DNA of 64,000 nucleotides from Heterohyrax brucei (GCA_028571685.1 CM053143.1:53003208-53067207), one strand, 5' to 3'; shown: positions 49,260 through 60,224, counted from the stretch's first letter. Numbers and translations are program-made. Notes: generated by a model not told the origin, from the sequence alone.

Positions 49260-49576
49260 ATGTTTATTTTTGATGATGTTTTCTCTGTTGTTCTGATTAA
49301 TCTGTTCTTTGACCTTCTTTTTTGTGAGTAGATTTTTCACCTTTTTCAGGGCTGATTTTGTGGTTGTTGAGACTCCTGTATTACATTTCTTGATATGGTA
49401 TGTTGCTTCTTTGTTATGCTTTATGGCTACCCCTATGATCACACTGAATAAACTATGTATAACCACAATTTTAATTGGTACCAGTCTTGCCAACTTCCTC
49501 TCCATCTGGAAGGTCTATAATGACTGTAGTACACCCCTTTTTTTAATATGTTGATATCATACTTTACATAATATGA

Positions 49577-50644
49577 TCACTGAATTGTTTCTTTCACTAT
49601 TATAGCTTTGATGGTGTTGAAGCCTTCCCTAACTGAATAGGATTCTGGATAATGTGTCCTTCTAAAATACAAAGTTAGTGGTTTTGTTCTTCTAAGCCAA
49701 GAGAATTCTTTCAGTATTTCTTGAAGTTTTGGTTTGTTGTTTGCAAAACCTCTGAGTTTCTATTTATCTGCAAATGTCTTAATTTCATTTTCATATTTAA
49801 AAGATAGTTTTGCAGGATATCTAATTCTTGGTTGGAAGTTCTTCTCCTTCAAGGTTTTGAATGTGTCATGCCACTGTCCCTGTGCCAGCATCGTTTCTGC
49901 AGAGAAATCTAATGAAAGCCTCAAGGGTTTCCCTCTGAATGATAGCTTTGCTTTGAATCTTGCTGCCTTTAAGAGTTTCTGCTTATGTTTCATTTTGTTA
50001 AGCTTGATTATAATATGTCTTGGAGTCTTTCTATTGAGATCTATGTTGAGCGGTGTTTGATACACTTCTTGGATATCTATATTCTCATCTTTCATAATTT
50101 CTGGGAAGCTTTCTGTCAGCAGCTCAGCCACAAAACTCTCTGTGTTCTCAGTTGTCTTGCCCTGTTCAGGAACTCCAATTAATTATAGATTATTCTTCTT
50201 AATAGAGTCCCACATGCTTCTTAATGCTTTTTCATTTTTCTTGTTTCTTTTTTCTGATTTCTCCTCGTAGATGCTGGAGTAAGTGGCTCTGTCTTCCAAA
50301 TCAGAAGGTTTCTTTTCCATTTGTTCCATTCTGTTTTCTTGGCTTTGAATGGAAGTTACTATGTCTTTGATTTTGTTCTTGATCTGTTGGATTTCTGAGT
50401 ACTGATGTTCCAGCAGATTGAAAAGCTTGCTTAATTTTTCATTTTGGTCTGCTGCATTTCGTATAAGGTCTAGTAGGACTCTACATATAGTCCTTTTGTG
50501 TTCACCTTCTGATAGTTTCAGAAATGCTTCTTTGTCTGGGAAGTTCTGAGGTGGTTTCTTTTTGAGGTCTTCTGATGCTATTGGCGACTTCAGGGTTACT
50601 GTCCTCTCCAATGTCTGATGCTTTTGGGGCATCATGTGAGTCAA
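49577..50644 (-). pseudogene. L1 ORF1, 356 codons, two in-frame stops
   Basis: One continuous frame from ATG at 50644 (MTHMMPQKHQTLERTVTLK) to TGA at 49577-49579, broken only by TAA at 50183-50185 and TAG at 49760-49762. The order is a polar N terminus, then a coiled coil (about residues 60-130: EKLSKLFNLLEHQYSEIQQI, ENRMEQMEKK), the SEKRNKKNEKALRSMWDS linker, the RRM domain (VAELLTESFPEIM, TPRHIIIKLNKMKHK) and the CTD (QPRIRYPAKLSFKYENEIK). The TAG probably replaces a CAG. The frame is otherwise intact, so this is the best ORF1 in the window. Confidence 0.9.
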
Positions 50645-51628
50645 CAGAGACTGGCAGAGATGCTGTGAAGATGTACCACAGTTGTTTCTCTAGGTCATCT
50701 TAAAATGAGAAGTAAAAAGTATTTGGCACCTTCCAAACTCAGTCAGGTTTTCAGGTGTATATGTTCATCTTCCTAGCTGGCAAAGTAAGCACCCCTATAT
50801 TGAACACCTTATATTACAAACTAGCTGAAAATACAGAAAGGCTACTGACCTGCTGGCCTCTGCTGTTGGGCCCCAGCTGTAGGCTATATTGTGTAGACTT
50901 CTGCTTTTCTGTTGGAAAAGCAGTCTCTTTTGGGTAGGAATTACCTCTCAGCCCAGGAATTAGGTCCAGCTGAGGCATCTGTGTGGATGATCCCGTCTCC
51001 CAGCAAAACAAGATGACATCCCGCATAAGCTCACGCCTGCTGGGACCAGGCTCCCAGCAGAAAGAGGCTAAGGGTGCCGAAAGGCCCAGTGTCCACTGCC
51101 TCTGCTGCTGGGCCCTGGCCCCAGGCTACACTGTGCAAAACACCACCTCCCTGCTAGAAAAGCACTCTCCCTCCAGCAGGAGCCACCTCCCAGCCTAAGA
51201 ACCAAGTCCAGCTGGGGCCTCTGCCTGGGCTTCTCCATTTCCCAATAGGCCAGAGGAGCCGAGGTGTACAGCGTCCAAAGCCAGGCTCTTAGAACCTGGC
51301 AATTATGCTTGCCGGTCCCACCAGCAGTGTGTCAGAAACTAGCAGCTAGTCAAGTCCCAGTTCTGCCTGCCGGCCAAGACAGAGGGGAAAAAATATCAAA
51401 ATGGTGAATTACCTTTGGTCTGTGCAAGCCTGTGTTTGCTGAGAGTGGGGTCAGTGGAAAAGAGGATGTTTTGTGTTCAGTGGTATGAAGTTCAAATTAA
51501 CAGCCCTATGCTGCTTCCCAGGGCTCACTAGGTGTCCAGAAGGCTCCGTTTAACTATCATATCAGGTCTTGGTTTCCAGAGGGATTTAGGGAGATGTGCA
51601 TTTAGTCTGCTATCTTGGCTCTGCTCCC
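50645..51628 (-). promoter_or_regulatory. L1 5' UTR with tandem monomer-like repeat
   Basis: GC-richer region upstream of ORF1. Two related units of about 242 bp are visible: CCTCTGCTGTTGGG at 50857 and CCTCTGCTGCTGGG at 51099; 'gaaaagcagtctc' near 50916 and 'gaaaagcactctcc' near 51158; 'gtccagctgaggc' and 'gtccagctggggc' about 240 bp apart. L1 5' UTRs act as internal promoters. Tandem monomers are known from rodent L1s. Function here is inferred only. Confidence 0.65.
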
Positions 51629-52222
51629 ACTGCTTCATTTTTAATGTTCTGAAATAGTTTGAGCAATAAGCTCTTCTCTAAATGTTTGGCAGAATTTTCC
51701 AGTGAAACTCTCTAGGGCAGAGCTTTTTGTTGTTGTTGTTGTTGGAAGTTATTATATTTTCAACTTCTGGTCTTGTTATAAGTCTACTCATATCTTCAGC
51801 ATTATTTTGGGACACTTTGGGTAAATAGTTTATTTCTGGAAATTTGTCCATTTCCTCTAGATTTTAAACTTTGTTGGAGTATAACTTTTTGCAGTACTTT
51901 TATGATCTTATTTATGTCAGATGTGTCTGTAGTAATGCCCCCATTTCATTTCTTATTAGAGTTATTCGTCTCTTCTCCTGTCTTTCTTTTGTTAGTTTGG
52001 CTAGTGATTTGTTTATCTGGTTAATCCTTTCAAGAAACCAACTTCTGGTTTTGTTGATTCTTTCTATTTTTCTATTCTCTATTTCATTTGTTTCTGCTCT
52101 GATCTTTGTTATTACCTCCCCTTCCATGGCTATAGGCTTCATTTGCTGTCCTCTTTCTATTTGTTTGAGTTCTGCAGCTAATATTTTGGTTGTATCCCTC
52201 CCTTTTTTTGATATTTTGATAT

Positions 52223-52227
52223 GATAT
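52223..52227. repeat. LTR target-site duplication, left copy
   Basis: GATAT, exactly repeated at 52872-52876 around the solo LTR. Confidence 0.8.
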
Positions 52228-52871
52228 TGTGATAGTTAAGATTGTCAGCTTGGCTGGGCCATGATTTTCAGTATTTTGGTATCTGGATGATGTTATGGCA
52301 GCTGCCATGAGGGAATGGCTGTGGTATTGGCAGAGGTGGGGCGTGCAATGGCTCAACACCCCTCAGCCTTCTTGTGTCTGACTTCTGCTGCCTGTTCACC
52401 TTGCCAGGATTTTGGCTTGTGGTTCCAGCTGCAGCCACTCTTTTGTCTTCTGACATCCAGTTCTTGAGACTGGAGCCAGTAGCTCTTAATGATTCATCAA
52501 TCTTCACAGCTTGTGAGTCTTTTAACGATTCATCAGTCTTTACAGCCTGTGAGTAAAAGTCCTGTTCCCTGACCTGCCAATTCTCGGTTCACCATCCCCT
52601 GTAGCTACAAGAATCAGGAGAAAACTTTCAGTCGTGCCTACCATTTGGCGATTCACCAACCTTCACAGCCTGTGAACAGGAACCTTGCTCTCTGACCTGC
52701 TTATCTTTGATTCAATAGCTTCTGCAGCTATGTGAGGCTGTATTCTGATCCAATACTTGGAAGGTTTTGATCTCTACAACTGAGTGAGCTGTTTCATTTA
52801 CATAAATCTCTTTCTACATATGTTTATATGTTTTACTGGCTTTGCTTCCGCAGAGAACCCAGTCTAAGACA
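52228..52871 (+). mobile_element. solo LTR nested in old L1
   Basis: A 644-bp LTR with TG...CA ends: TGTGATAGTTAAGATTGTCA at the start and '...agaacccagtctaagaca' at the end. Perfect 5-bp duplications (GATAT) show it is a complete solo LTR, left by recombination between two LTRs or inserted with its interior lost. It contains internal near-repeats 'cttcacagc...tgtgag' at about 52500, 52535 and 52660. The head matches 11251-11730; the tail 'cataaatctctttctacata' matches 25566-26109. Confidence 0.85.
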
Positions 52872-52876
52872 GATAT
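52872..52876. repeat. LTR target-site duplication, right copy
   Basis: GATAT, the second copy directly after the LTR 3' end. Confidence 0.8.
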
Positions 52877-53337
52877 GTTTTCATTCTCATTTGATTCCAG
52901 GGATTTTTTTTTGATTCTATCTTTGCTTTCTTGTATTACCCAGTGGTTTTTAAATAGGGTGCTATTTAGTTTGCATGTAATTGATTGTTTTTTCCTCTTG
53001 ATTTTCCTGTCATTAATTTCTACTTGTTGGCATTGTGGTAAGAGAAGACTCTTTGTGTTATCTTGGTGTTTTGAATTTTGTTGAGGGTTACTTTTTGGTA
53101 TAAAATGTGACTATTTCAGAGAAAATTCCATGAATTTTGGAAAAGATTATATACTTTGCAGCTGATGTGTGAAGTGTTCTGTATATATGTATATTGGCTT
53201 ATTGTGTCCTTTAGATCTTCTGTATCTTTGTTGCATTTCTTTCCAGATGTTTGTTCTTTACTGAGATTCATATGTTGAGGTCTTCTACTATTATAGTGGA
53301 ACTGTCAGTTTCTCTTCTCAGTACTTTTAAACTTTGT

Positions 53338-53482
53338 TAAAAGCTTCAGCTGCTAACCAAAGTTTCAGGAGTTTGAATCCACCAGGCACTCCTTGGAAAC
53401 TGTATCGGGCAGTCTTCTCTGTCCTATAAGATTACTATGAGTTGGAATTTACTCAACAGTAATGGGCTTGTTTTTTGGTGGG
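53338..53482 (+). mobile_element. AfroSINE-like SINE nested in old L1
   Basis: Forward copy starting in the tRNA-like part 'cagctgctaaccaaagtttc', with 'ccttggaaactgtatcgggc', 'ctgtcctataagattactat' and a 'gtaatgggcttgttttttgg' tail. Confidence 0.85.
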
Positions 53483-54015
53483 GAATTTCTTTTATGTATT
53501 TTGAGGCGCTGTCGTTGGGTACATAGATATTTATTATGGTTATATTTCATGCTGGATCAGCACTTTACTCATGATATAGTGCTCGTCTTTGTCTTTTATG
53601 GTGCATGCTGTATTAAAGTCCATTTTATTTGACATTAGTATTGCTACTCCTGCTATTTTTTGGTGGCTGTTTGCTTGATATATATTTTTCCATTCTTTGA
53701 TTTTTATAAATTTGTTTCTTTCATTCTGAAGTATGTCTCGTATACATAGACCATTGATGGATTCCCCCTTCCCATTTTTTAATCCATTCTGTTGTTCTTT
53801 GTGTTTTTATGGATGCATTTAGTCTATTTATGTTCAGTGTAATTTTTGATAGGTGTGAGTTTATGGTAATTTTGAGGGTTTCTTGTGGTGCTGAGAATTT
53901 CTTTGTTCCTTTTATTCATCTGTGCTTAATTTCTTTTGTTTGTGGATTTTTTTAATGTTTCTTTTGTTTTTGTAGATTTTGTTTCTATTGAGACTTTATT
54001 TTTCTCTTTATTTTG

Positions 54016-54870
54016 ATGAAGAAAAAAAAAAAAAGCCCCCAAATACCACCAGCATGGCAGCTCAGATTGGGGAAATTTTTCCCTAGGTGAATGGCATTTT
54101 GTAGACTGTTAAGAAGAACTAAAGTTGGCACACAGGGTCAGGCATTCGAAAGAAAGTTAGAGGAGGAAGTTAGAGGCCAGAAAGAAGCCAAAACAGGCTG
54201 ATAAAAGCAACACCAACAACAAAGAAATGTCAGTGAAGAAGCCAAGTGGTGTGTTTGTGGTGAATCTATGTAGCAAGACTGCATCCATGTTGCAGCCACA
54301 ACCGGCTGGGAAGCTCCAGATGGGCCCAATAGGAAGCTGTGATCCACTTTTGTAAGCTGAGAATTGTCCCACTGAGAAGCTGTGGATCAGCCCACCAGAA
54401 AACGTTGAATCAATCTGTCATCCAGGAAGCCAGGAATCAGCCTGCTGGAGGGAATGAATGACCCCCTGGGAAGCAGTAAATTGTTCCTCTGGGAAGCTAA
54501 GACTCAACCTTCCAGGAAGCAGCAGATATGCCCACCTGGAAGCCCCAGATTGGCTGACTGAAGGGAAGTGAATTTGCCCACTGGAAAGCTGGGAATCTGC
54601 CAGCCAGGAATCCGTGGATTGGCCAGCTGGCAAATAGCAAAAGCTGAACAATTTGAACCAGGCTGGGGTGGGAAAGTATATCTTGCTGGCTACCAAGTAC
54701 TCTGTCTCCTGCTGGGAGCTCTGTAAAGCTACCTTCCGATACTCTCTGTGCACAGGTCTCTAATACAAGTCCACAATAATGGATCTGTGCCCTGTTAGCT
54801 GATAGGGGTCCTCTGCTCACAGCTGTCCTCACTCTCTATTCTCTGTCAGCATCTTATTCCATTCAGTGCT
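54016..54870. other. unidentified repeat block with minisatellite core
   Basis: Starts after the 5' end of the old L1 with a 13-A run (54023-54035). It contains the 23-bp array at 54304-54645 and then 'cctttccgatactctctgtg'-like and 'ctctctattctctgtcagca' sequence that could be LTR-derived. Open frames on the minus strand just follow the array. I cannot name the family. Confidence 0.4.
54304..54645 (+). repeat. degenerate ~23-bp minisatellite (about 15 units)
   Basis: Units of the form GGAAGCTGTGAATCNGCCCAC recur at about 54308, 54332, 54353, 54374, 54398, 54425, 54447, 54469, 54491, 54515, 54538, 54563, 54583 and 54606. Spacing is 20-27 bp, mostly 22-24. Units differ from each other at many positions, so the array is old. 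Confidence 0.75.
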
Positions 54871-55067
54871 TAGTTGAGTTCTTCTTCTCGTCATTTGACT
54901 CTTAGAATTCCCTGATTGACATTTGTCTTCATTTTACTTGGTTTTTCAGGTCTTTCCTATGAAGAGATGGCATAGTTCATCTGTCTATAGCACCACGTTG
55001 GTTCTACCATTCCTAATTTTCCTCTTTTGCAAAATGAAGCATTTAAACTCTGCTTTAGTTAGATTCC
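54871..55067. other. unannotated sequence
   Basis: Nothing recognised. Confidence 0.4.
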
Positions 55068-55540
55068 CTGAGAACTGATTATGAATCCAAGTAAAATGAT
55101 ATCCTTGGCAACTTCAATACTGCCTCTATTTATAATGTTACTTTTTGGTCTAGTTGTGAGCATTTTTGTTTTTATTACATTGAGATGTAATTCATACTGA
55201 AGGCTATAGTCCTTGATTTTCATCAGTAAGTGATTCAAGTCCTCTTCCCTTACAGCATGTAAGGTTGTGTCATCTGCCTAATGAAGATTGTCATTGAATC
55301 TTCCTCTAATCCTGATACTCTGTTCTTCTTCATATAGTCCAGATTCTAGAAGTATTTGCTTCACATACAGATTGAATAGATATAATGAAAGGATACAACT
55401 CTGATCACAGCTTTCCTGACTTGAAACCACACTGTATCCCCTTTTCCTCTTTTTTTTAAAACCTCCTCTTGGTCTACATACATATTCTGCATGAGAAACA
55501 TTAAGCGTTGTGGAATTCCCGTTCTTTGAAATGTTGTCCA
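55068..55540 (-). mobile_element. RTE LINE fragment, RT region
   Basis: Minus-strand piece of the RTE reverse transcriptase ('aatccaagtaaaatgatatc', 'cataaggttgtgtcatctgc'-like at 55255, 'tccaatcctgat'-like at 55300). The minus frame 55278-55544 reads CDQSCILSLYLFNLYVKQIL, a decayed form of the QGCILSPYLFNLY motif, and 'LYEEEQSIRIRG'. No 3' end is present, and a plus-strand RTE follows immediately. Confidence 0.8.
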
Positions 55541-56062
55541 GCACTGGTCTATTTGTTGTACTGTTGTAGCTTACATTTTGATGTGATGCTAGAAGTTATG
55601 CCACTGATTGTTCAAATACCAGTAGGGTTACCCATGATGGCCAGGTTTCAGAGAAGTTTCCAGGCTAAGACAGACTAAAAAGAAGGACTTCACAACCCAT
55701 TGCTAAAATGTTGCCATATGAAAACTTTATGGATAGCAGTGAAGCATAGTCTGTTGTATTGCCAAAAGATGAGTCTTTCAGACTGAAAGATGCTCAAAAT
55801 ACAACTGAGGATGAAAGTAGAGTCCACCTTAATGGTGTGGATAGAGTCAGCCTTTCAGGATCTTCATTTGCTGAGGTGATAATACTCAAAATGAGAGGAA
55901 ATAACTGCAGACATTCACTAATAATCAGAACACAGAACATACGATTTACAAATCTAGGAAAATTGGAAGTTATAAAAAATAAAATGGAATGCTTGGAGAC
56001 AGATATCCTAGACCTTAGTGAAGTAAAATAGACTGGTATTGACCATTTTTAATTGGAAAATC

Positions 56063-56495
56063 ATATAGCTTAGTTTTCTAATGCTACTATAACAGAAATA
56101 CCACAAGTGTATGGCTTTAAAAAAGAGAAATTTATTCACTCAGTCTAGTAGACACAAGTCCAAACACAGAGTACCACCTCCATGGGAAAACTATCTATTT
56201 GGGTCCAGATGGGAGAAGCTTAGCACAAGAATCTCTGGTCCACAGGATGCACTGTGCTTCCACTCCAGCACTACTCTTTTGGCAGTATAGGGTCCCTGTG
56301 TATCTCTGTTCACTTTGGTCTCCTGTGTTTCAAAAGAAGTTGATTTAAAACACTATCCAATCTTGTAGACCTCGTCAGTATAACTATCACTAATCCATCT
56401 TATTCAGTCATAGGAAAAATCCCATGAAGTGACATAATGGTGGACAATCACACAATGCTGGGAATTGTGATCTACCATTATAATTGACAGTGTTA
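56063..56495 (-). mobile_element. MaLR-like LTR, diverged
   Basis: Related to the LTRs at 5252-5775 and 62202-62737: 'gctactataacagaaatacc', 'catagtgg-like' tail at 56430, 'acaatcacacaatgctggga'. Truncated or degraded at both ends; no target duplication seen. Inserted in RTE. Confidence 0.75.
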
Positions 56496-56625
56496 CCAGG
56501 GAAGACAAGACCTGCCAATCTACTTTCATCAAGACTGTAGACAAGAAAATCCTGTGGAACAATTCAGTTCTGTACTACGTGGGTCACAATAGGTCAGAGT
56601 GAACAGCAAGTAACAACAGTTAACA
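56496..56625 (+). mobile_element. AfroSINE-like SINE 3' part
   Basis: Forward long-variant body and tail: 'gacaagacctgccaatctac', 'cctgtggaacaattcagttc', 'aacagcaagtaacaacag'. The head is missing. Confidence 0.65.
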
Positions 56626-57041
56626 AGGACAACAAATAGAAACTCAGTCTAATAACTGACTGATTTTCAGGATGATTATTTTTTAGGTGAGTTTATCATC
56701 TACATTATAATAGCAGCTTCACACATGCCTTTGTCAATATTTTTATATTCTTCTGTGCTAAAGTGAACTTCTAAAAAGCATTGAGAGAAAAGAGAAGAGA
56801 ATGGAACATTGTTTAATGACAAGAAAGGGAAAAGTTGGAGTTTGAAAATGAAATGATCAGGGCCACACATTTTGCTATTTATGAATTTTAACTATAAAAT
56901 TCTTTAAAACCTTGATTTTAATCTAAGAAGTTAAATGTTATTTTCATTTTTTCTTCTGTATCCAAACAATGCTAAACACTCAACAATAAACATTTCCTTT
57001 AAAAAATAATAATAATAGAATCATAGTTTGAAGTCAGCAAA
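56626..57041. other. unannotated AT-rich sequence
   Basis: Nothing recognised. Confidence 0.45.
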
Positions 57042-57987
57042 ATTGTGTGTCAGGGTTTTATCCTTTTACCATACATATTCAATATACATGCTGAGCAAAT
57101 AATCTAAGAAGCTTGACCATATGAAGAAGACTATGGGATCAGGATTGGGAAACATTTGCTGACAACCTGTGATAATGTAGGTAATACTACCTCACTTTTT
57201 GAAAATGAAGAGGACTTGAAACAATTACTGATGAAGATGAAAGACTACAGTGGTTAGTCTGGATTGCAGCTCAACATAAAACAAAAATGCTTACAATTGG
57301 ACCAATACGTGACATTATTATAAATGGAGAAAGCTGTCAAGAATTTCATTTTATTTGGATTCACAATTTATACCCATGAAAGTTGCAATCAAAGAATACA
57401 TTGCGTTTGGCAAATCTGTCCCCTTCCCCTTCCCCGCAAAAACTATGTAAAGTGTTAAAACAAAGGTGTCACACTGAGGACTAAGGTACCCCTAATTCAA
57501 GTTTTCAGTCATCTCATATGTACATAAGAGCTGGAAATGAATAAGGAAGGCCAAAAAAGAATTGATAATTTTGGATTATGTTATTGGTAGATAATATTGA
57601 ATATACTATAGACTGCCAGAAGAATGCACACATCTTTCTTGGAAGAAGTACAGACAGAATGCTTCTTAGAAGAGAGGAAATGCCAAGACTTCATCTCATA
57701 TAGGTTTTGGACATGTTACCTGGAGAAGGACATCATGTCTGGTAATGTAGAAGGTTAGATATAAAGAGAAGATGCTTAATCAGGTGGATTGACAATGTGG
57801 CTACAACTATAGGCCCAAACACAGTGATGACTGTAAGAACGGCACAAGACTGGCCACTGTTTGATTCTGTGTGAGTTGAAAGCAGCTCAATGGTACTAAC
57901 AACAAAGTTAGAATCAATAATGTATATGATCAGTATGGGCAGTGATGTGATGAAATGAGATGCATTTATGTATGGGATTAAAATAAA

Positions 57988-58146
57988 AACAGTTCAAACA
58001 CTGTCGTTGAATTGATTTGATTCATGACAACTTCTGTGGGATACAGAGTAGATCTGTTCTACAGAGTTTTCTTTACAGAAGCCACACTTCCAAGACACAG
58101 CAGAGGGGAGTCAGAGTGGTTGAGCAGAAACCGTTTGTGCCACGTT
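57988..58146 (-). mobile_element. AfroSINE-like SINE, diverged
   Basis: Reverse copy: 'tcgttgaattgatttgattc', 'agagtagatctgttctacag'. The head end near 58120-58146 is degraded ('ccgtttgtgccacg'). Confidence 0.75.
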
Positions 58147-59232
58147 GGAACACAGAGAACAATAAATATCATTTGGGACCATTTTTGGTATAGTATACAT
58201 GTAAGTTAAAAATTTGATGTATAATTCATGTATTTTAGAATTATATATATTCAAAGCAGTTAAGGGGATAAGTAAAATTAAATAAAGTGAAAACTTGTTT
58301 TATCATCTCAATGCTTCAACAATTTTACAGATCAATTTCCGCTTCTTAAGCTTTCTGCTGTTTAAATTTCTGTCTTTATTTTTAATATAAGGACAACAAT
58401 CCCTTCAAGGTTTACTTTAAGACCTAAAAGAGGCCTATCTTCCTTGCCCAGCTCCGCCCTCCGAAATATTTGGTCTACAAATATCTCTATCATTTGTTTT
58501 TGAAATTAGTTATCAAAGAATGGTCCCCTTGAGTGGTTTTCTTTTTTTCTTAAATATGCTCTACTTTCAAGCGATAAGCTTGTTTATAATTCATTCGGAA
58601 TATTTGTCTGTGTATCGTCAGCCTTCAGAATATGATTAAATATTTTATTTGGCAGCTATAATTTAATTCTAAAATAAGAGTTTGAAACATTCAAGAAGAT
58701 TTAAAGGCTGAAAAATTAATAGTCAATGAGTCAGAATCAACTCAAAGGTAACTGTTTTATTTTTAAAATCATAATATCATAATTAATCATTTAGATAGAA
58801 AGTCTTTCCTGTATGTGAACTAATTGTTTTGGATTTTCTTTTCAACAATTTTTTTTTAAAGTTAATAATAGAACCTGGATAGTGTACATGAGCTCACCAC
58901 TTGTGGTATTTCTGTTCACATTTATGCCAAAAACCATGCTGGACTGAAAAATAGACTTGATTAAAGATTTAAGTTGAATAAGAAAATCAATATAGATTTC
59001 AGGTGAAGTTTGTAATCACTTATATTTTTCTGATTATTGTGAAAATTATATTCAGTAAATGCAGATCACAGTAAGTGTCTTGTAAAGGATAAATTGAATA
59101 ATTTTAGTATTTGTGTCTGATTAATGAATCTCTTTCTTGGAACTCAGACTAGCCTGGGGAGGATGCAGGCAGTGATTGCGTTTAATTTGGGAGTTAGAAC
59201 TGGGATTAATTTCAATAGGGTTTAAGTGAAGT
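58147..59232. other. unannotated AT-rich sequence
   Basis: About 1.1 kb without a recognised element or gene. Confidence 0.5.
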
Positions 59233-59393
59233 AGGAAATCCTGGTGGCATAATGGTTAAGTGCTATCATTGCTAACCAAAAGGTCAGCAGTTTAAATCCC
59301 CCAGATGCTCCTCAGAAACTCTATGGGGCAGTTCTATTCTTTCTACAGGGTCTCTATGAGTCAGAATCTACTTGATCGCAGTGGGTTTGGTAT
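59233..59393 (+). mobile_element. AfroSINE-like SINE, well preserved
   Basis: Forward and near full length. Head 'ggaaatcctggtggcataat', then 'gctaaccaaaaggtcagcag', 'ctatggggcagttctattct', tail 'gatcgcagtgggtttggta'. A good reference copy for the family here. The first half folds like a tRNA with A-box and B-box candidates ('tggttaagtgc' and 'ggtcagcagtttaaatccc'). Confidence 0.92.
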
Positions 59394-60224
59394 GTGAGGT
59401 AACAAGTGTCAGAGAGATGGAAACAAATCTGATAATCTAATCATTTTATATTTCAACTGAGTCCAAATTCATATTAAATGATCTGAGGAAAAGAGCTTGT
59501 TTAGGAGTCATAGAATCTGAAAAGTATAGCCAGGAGAAGATAGGGTCAAAAAAGAAGTAGTTTGAGTTTAAAAATTTGTGAAGATTCCACAAAGATTTCT
59601 GCGTGTATTGTGAATGTTTGTTGTGGTTCTAATTTAGAGGAGGCTGGTAGGAAAGAATATCTTTCAAAGAAGTTAACTGAATATGAAGAAGAATATTGCT
59701 CAGGAACTCAGAAATCCAAACGAAACTTAGCATTGACGTAGACCCAGATTCTGGCTTCCTGTGGCAATCTAAGTTTGCAAGATATCTTTTGTTGTATATT
59801 TCAGGGCATGTCACTCGTGAGATATTTACACAGTAATCCTTAAACAAATTCCAGGACAATTTTATGAAGATGGCTGAATAGAAATGAGAGCATAAAAAAG
59901 TAACACGTACTGGTGAGAAAATGTAAGTGTGTTTGTGTTTACATTTTTTATGAAGTAGAAATGACAGAAAAATGCCACAGCCACTCCTGTAAAAAGATTT
60001 AACATAGAATATTTATCTTCAAACCATCTGAAGGGGATTCCTGTAGTCCATTATTATCTGTGGAGGAAGGTTTGGGGTTGCAGATGAAATCTGACATATG
60101 GAATTGTAGTCAAGTGACAAATGAGGGTCTTTCATGAAAAATTATTATGGTGACTGAAGCCTGCATGCTCAGTGAAGAATGGAATATACTAAGAGAACTG
60201 TCTTTTCTTCAGAACTTCTTTATG
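59394..60224. other. unannotated sequence
   Basis: No gene or repeat recognised. The minus frame at 59629-59859 has no family resemblance. Confidence 0.45.

Larger units (their letters stand above)
44467..51628 (-). mobile_element. full-length L1 LINE nested in older L1
   Basis: A 7.16-kb minus-strand L1, the longest element here: 3' UTR (44467 to about 45490), ORF2 (45497-49259), an inter-ORF spacer of about 0.3 kb, ORF1 (49577-50644) and a 0.98-kb 5' UTR whose minus-strand terminus starts GGAGCAGAGCCAAGATAGCA. Flanked by 11-bp duplications. Moderately diverged. Both ORFs have stops, so it is not active, but structurally it is complete. Confidence 0.95.
51629..54015 (-). mobile_element. old L1 LINE, 5' portion
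   Basis: Continuation of the old minus-strand L1 from 40935-44466: RT N-terminal and linker region, endonuclease region, and an inter-ORF end near 54015 with no ORF1. The minus frame 51912-52142 keeps EITKIRAE-like 'VITKIRAETNEIENRKIERI' and 'SWFLERINQINKSLAKL'. Interrupted by an LTR (52228-52871) and a SINE (53338-53482). Confidence 0.82.
55590..57905 (+). mobile_element. RTE LINE, both ends present, middle lost, split
   Basis: Plus-strand RTE. The 5' part (55590-56060) holds the 5' UTR ('gatggccaggtttcagagaa') and the start of the coding region ('tctaggaaaattggaagtta', then 'gaccttagtgaagtaaaata'). The 3' part (57042-57905) starts at 'tgtcagggttttatcctttt' and runs to '...ggtactaacaacaaag'. 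Between them lie an LTR, a SINE and 0.4 kb of unrecognised DNA, while about 1.5 kb of the family's middle is missing. It may be one rearranged copy or two independent ones. Confidence 0.75.

Noticed and set aside
54304..54645. CRISPR-like repeat array
   Set aside because: Units are contiguous and degenerate with no spacers, and the DNA is mammalian.
54418..54832. Two overlapping 111-codon minus-strand frames as a possible novel protein
   Set aside because: They follow the 23-bp degenerate array and its flank, and the two frames overlap each other. There is no independent coding evidence.
59233..59393. tRNA gene suggested by the SINE head
   Set aside because: The tRNA-like part is joined to the dispersed SINE body and tail. 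It is one of about 25 copies, so it is a SINE rather than a tRNA gene.
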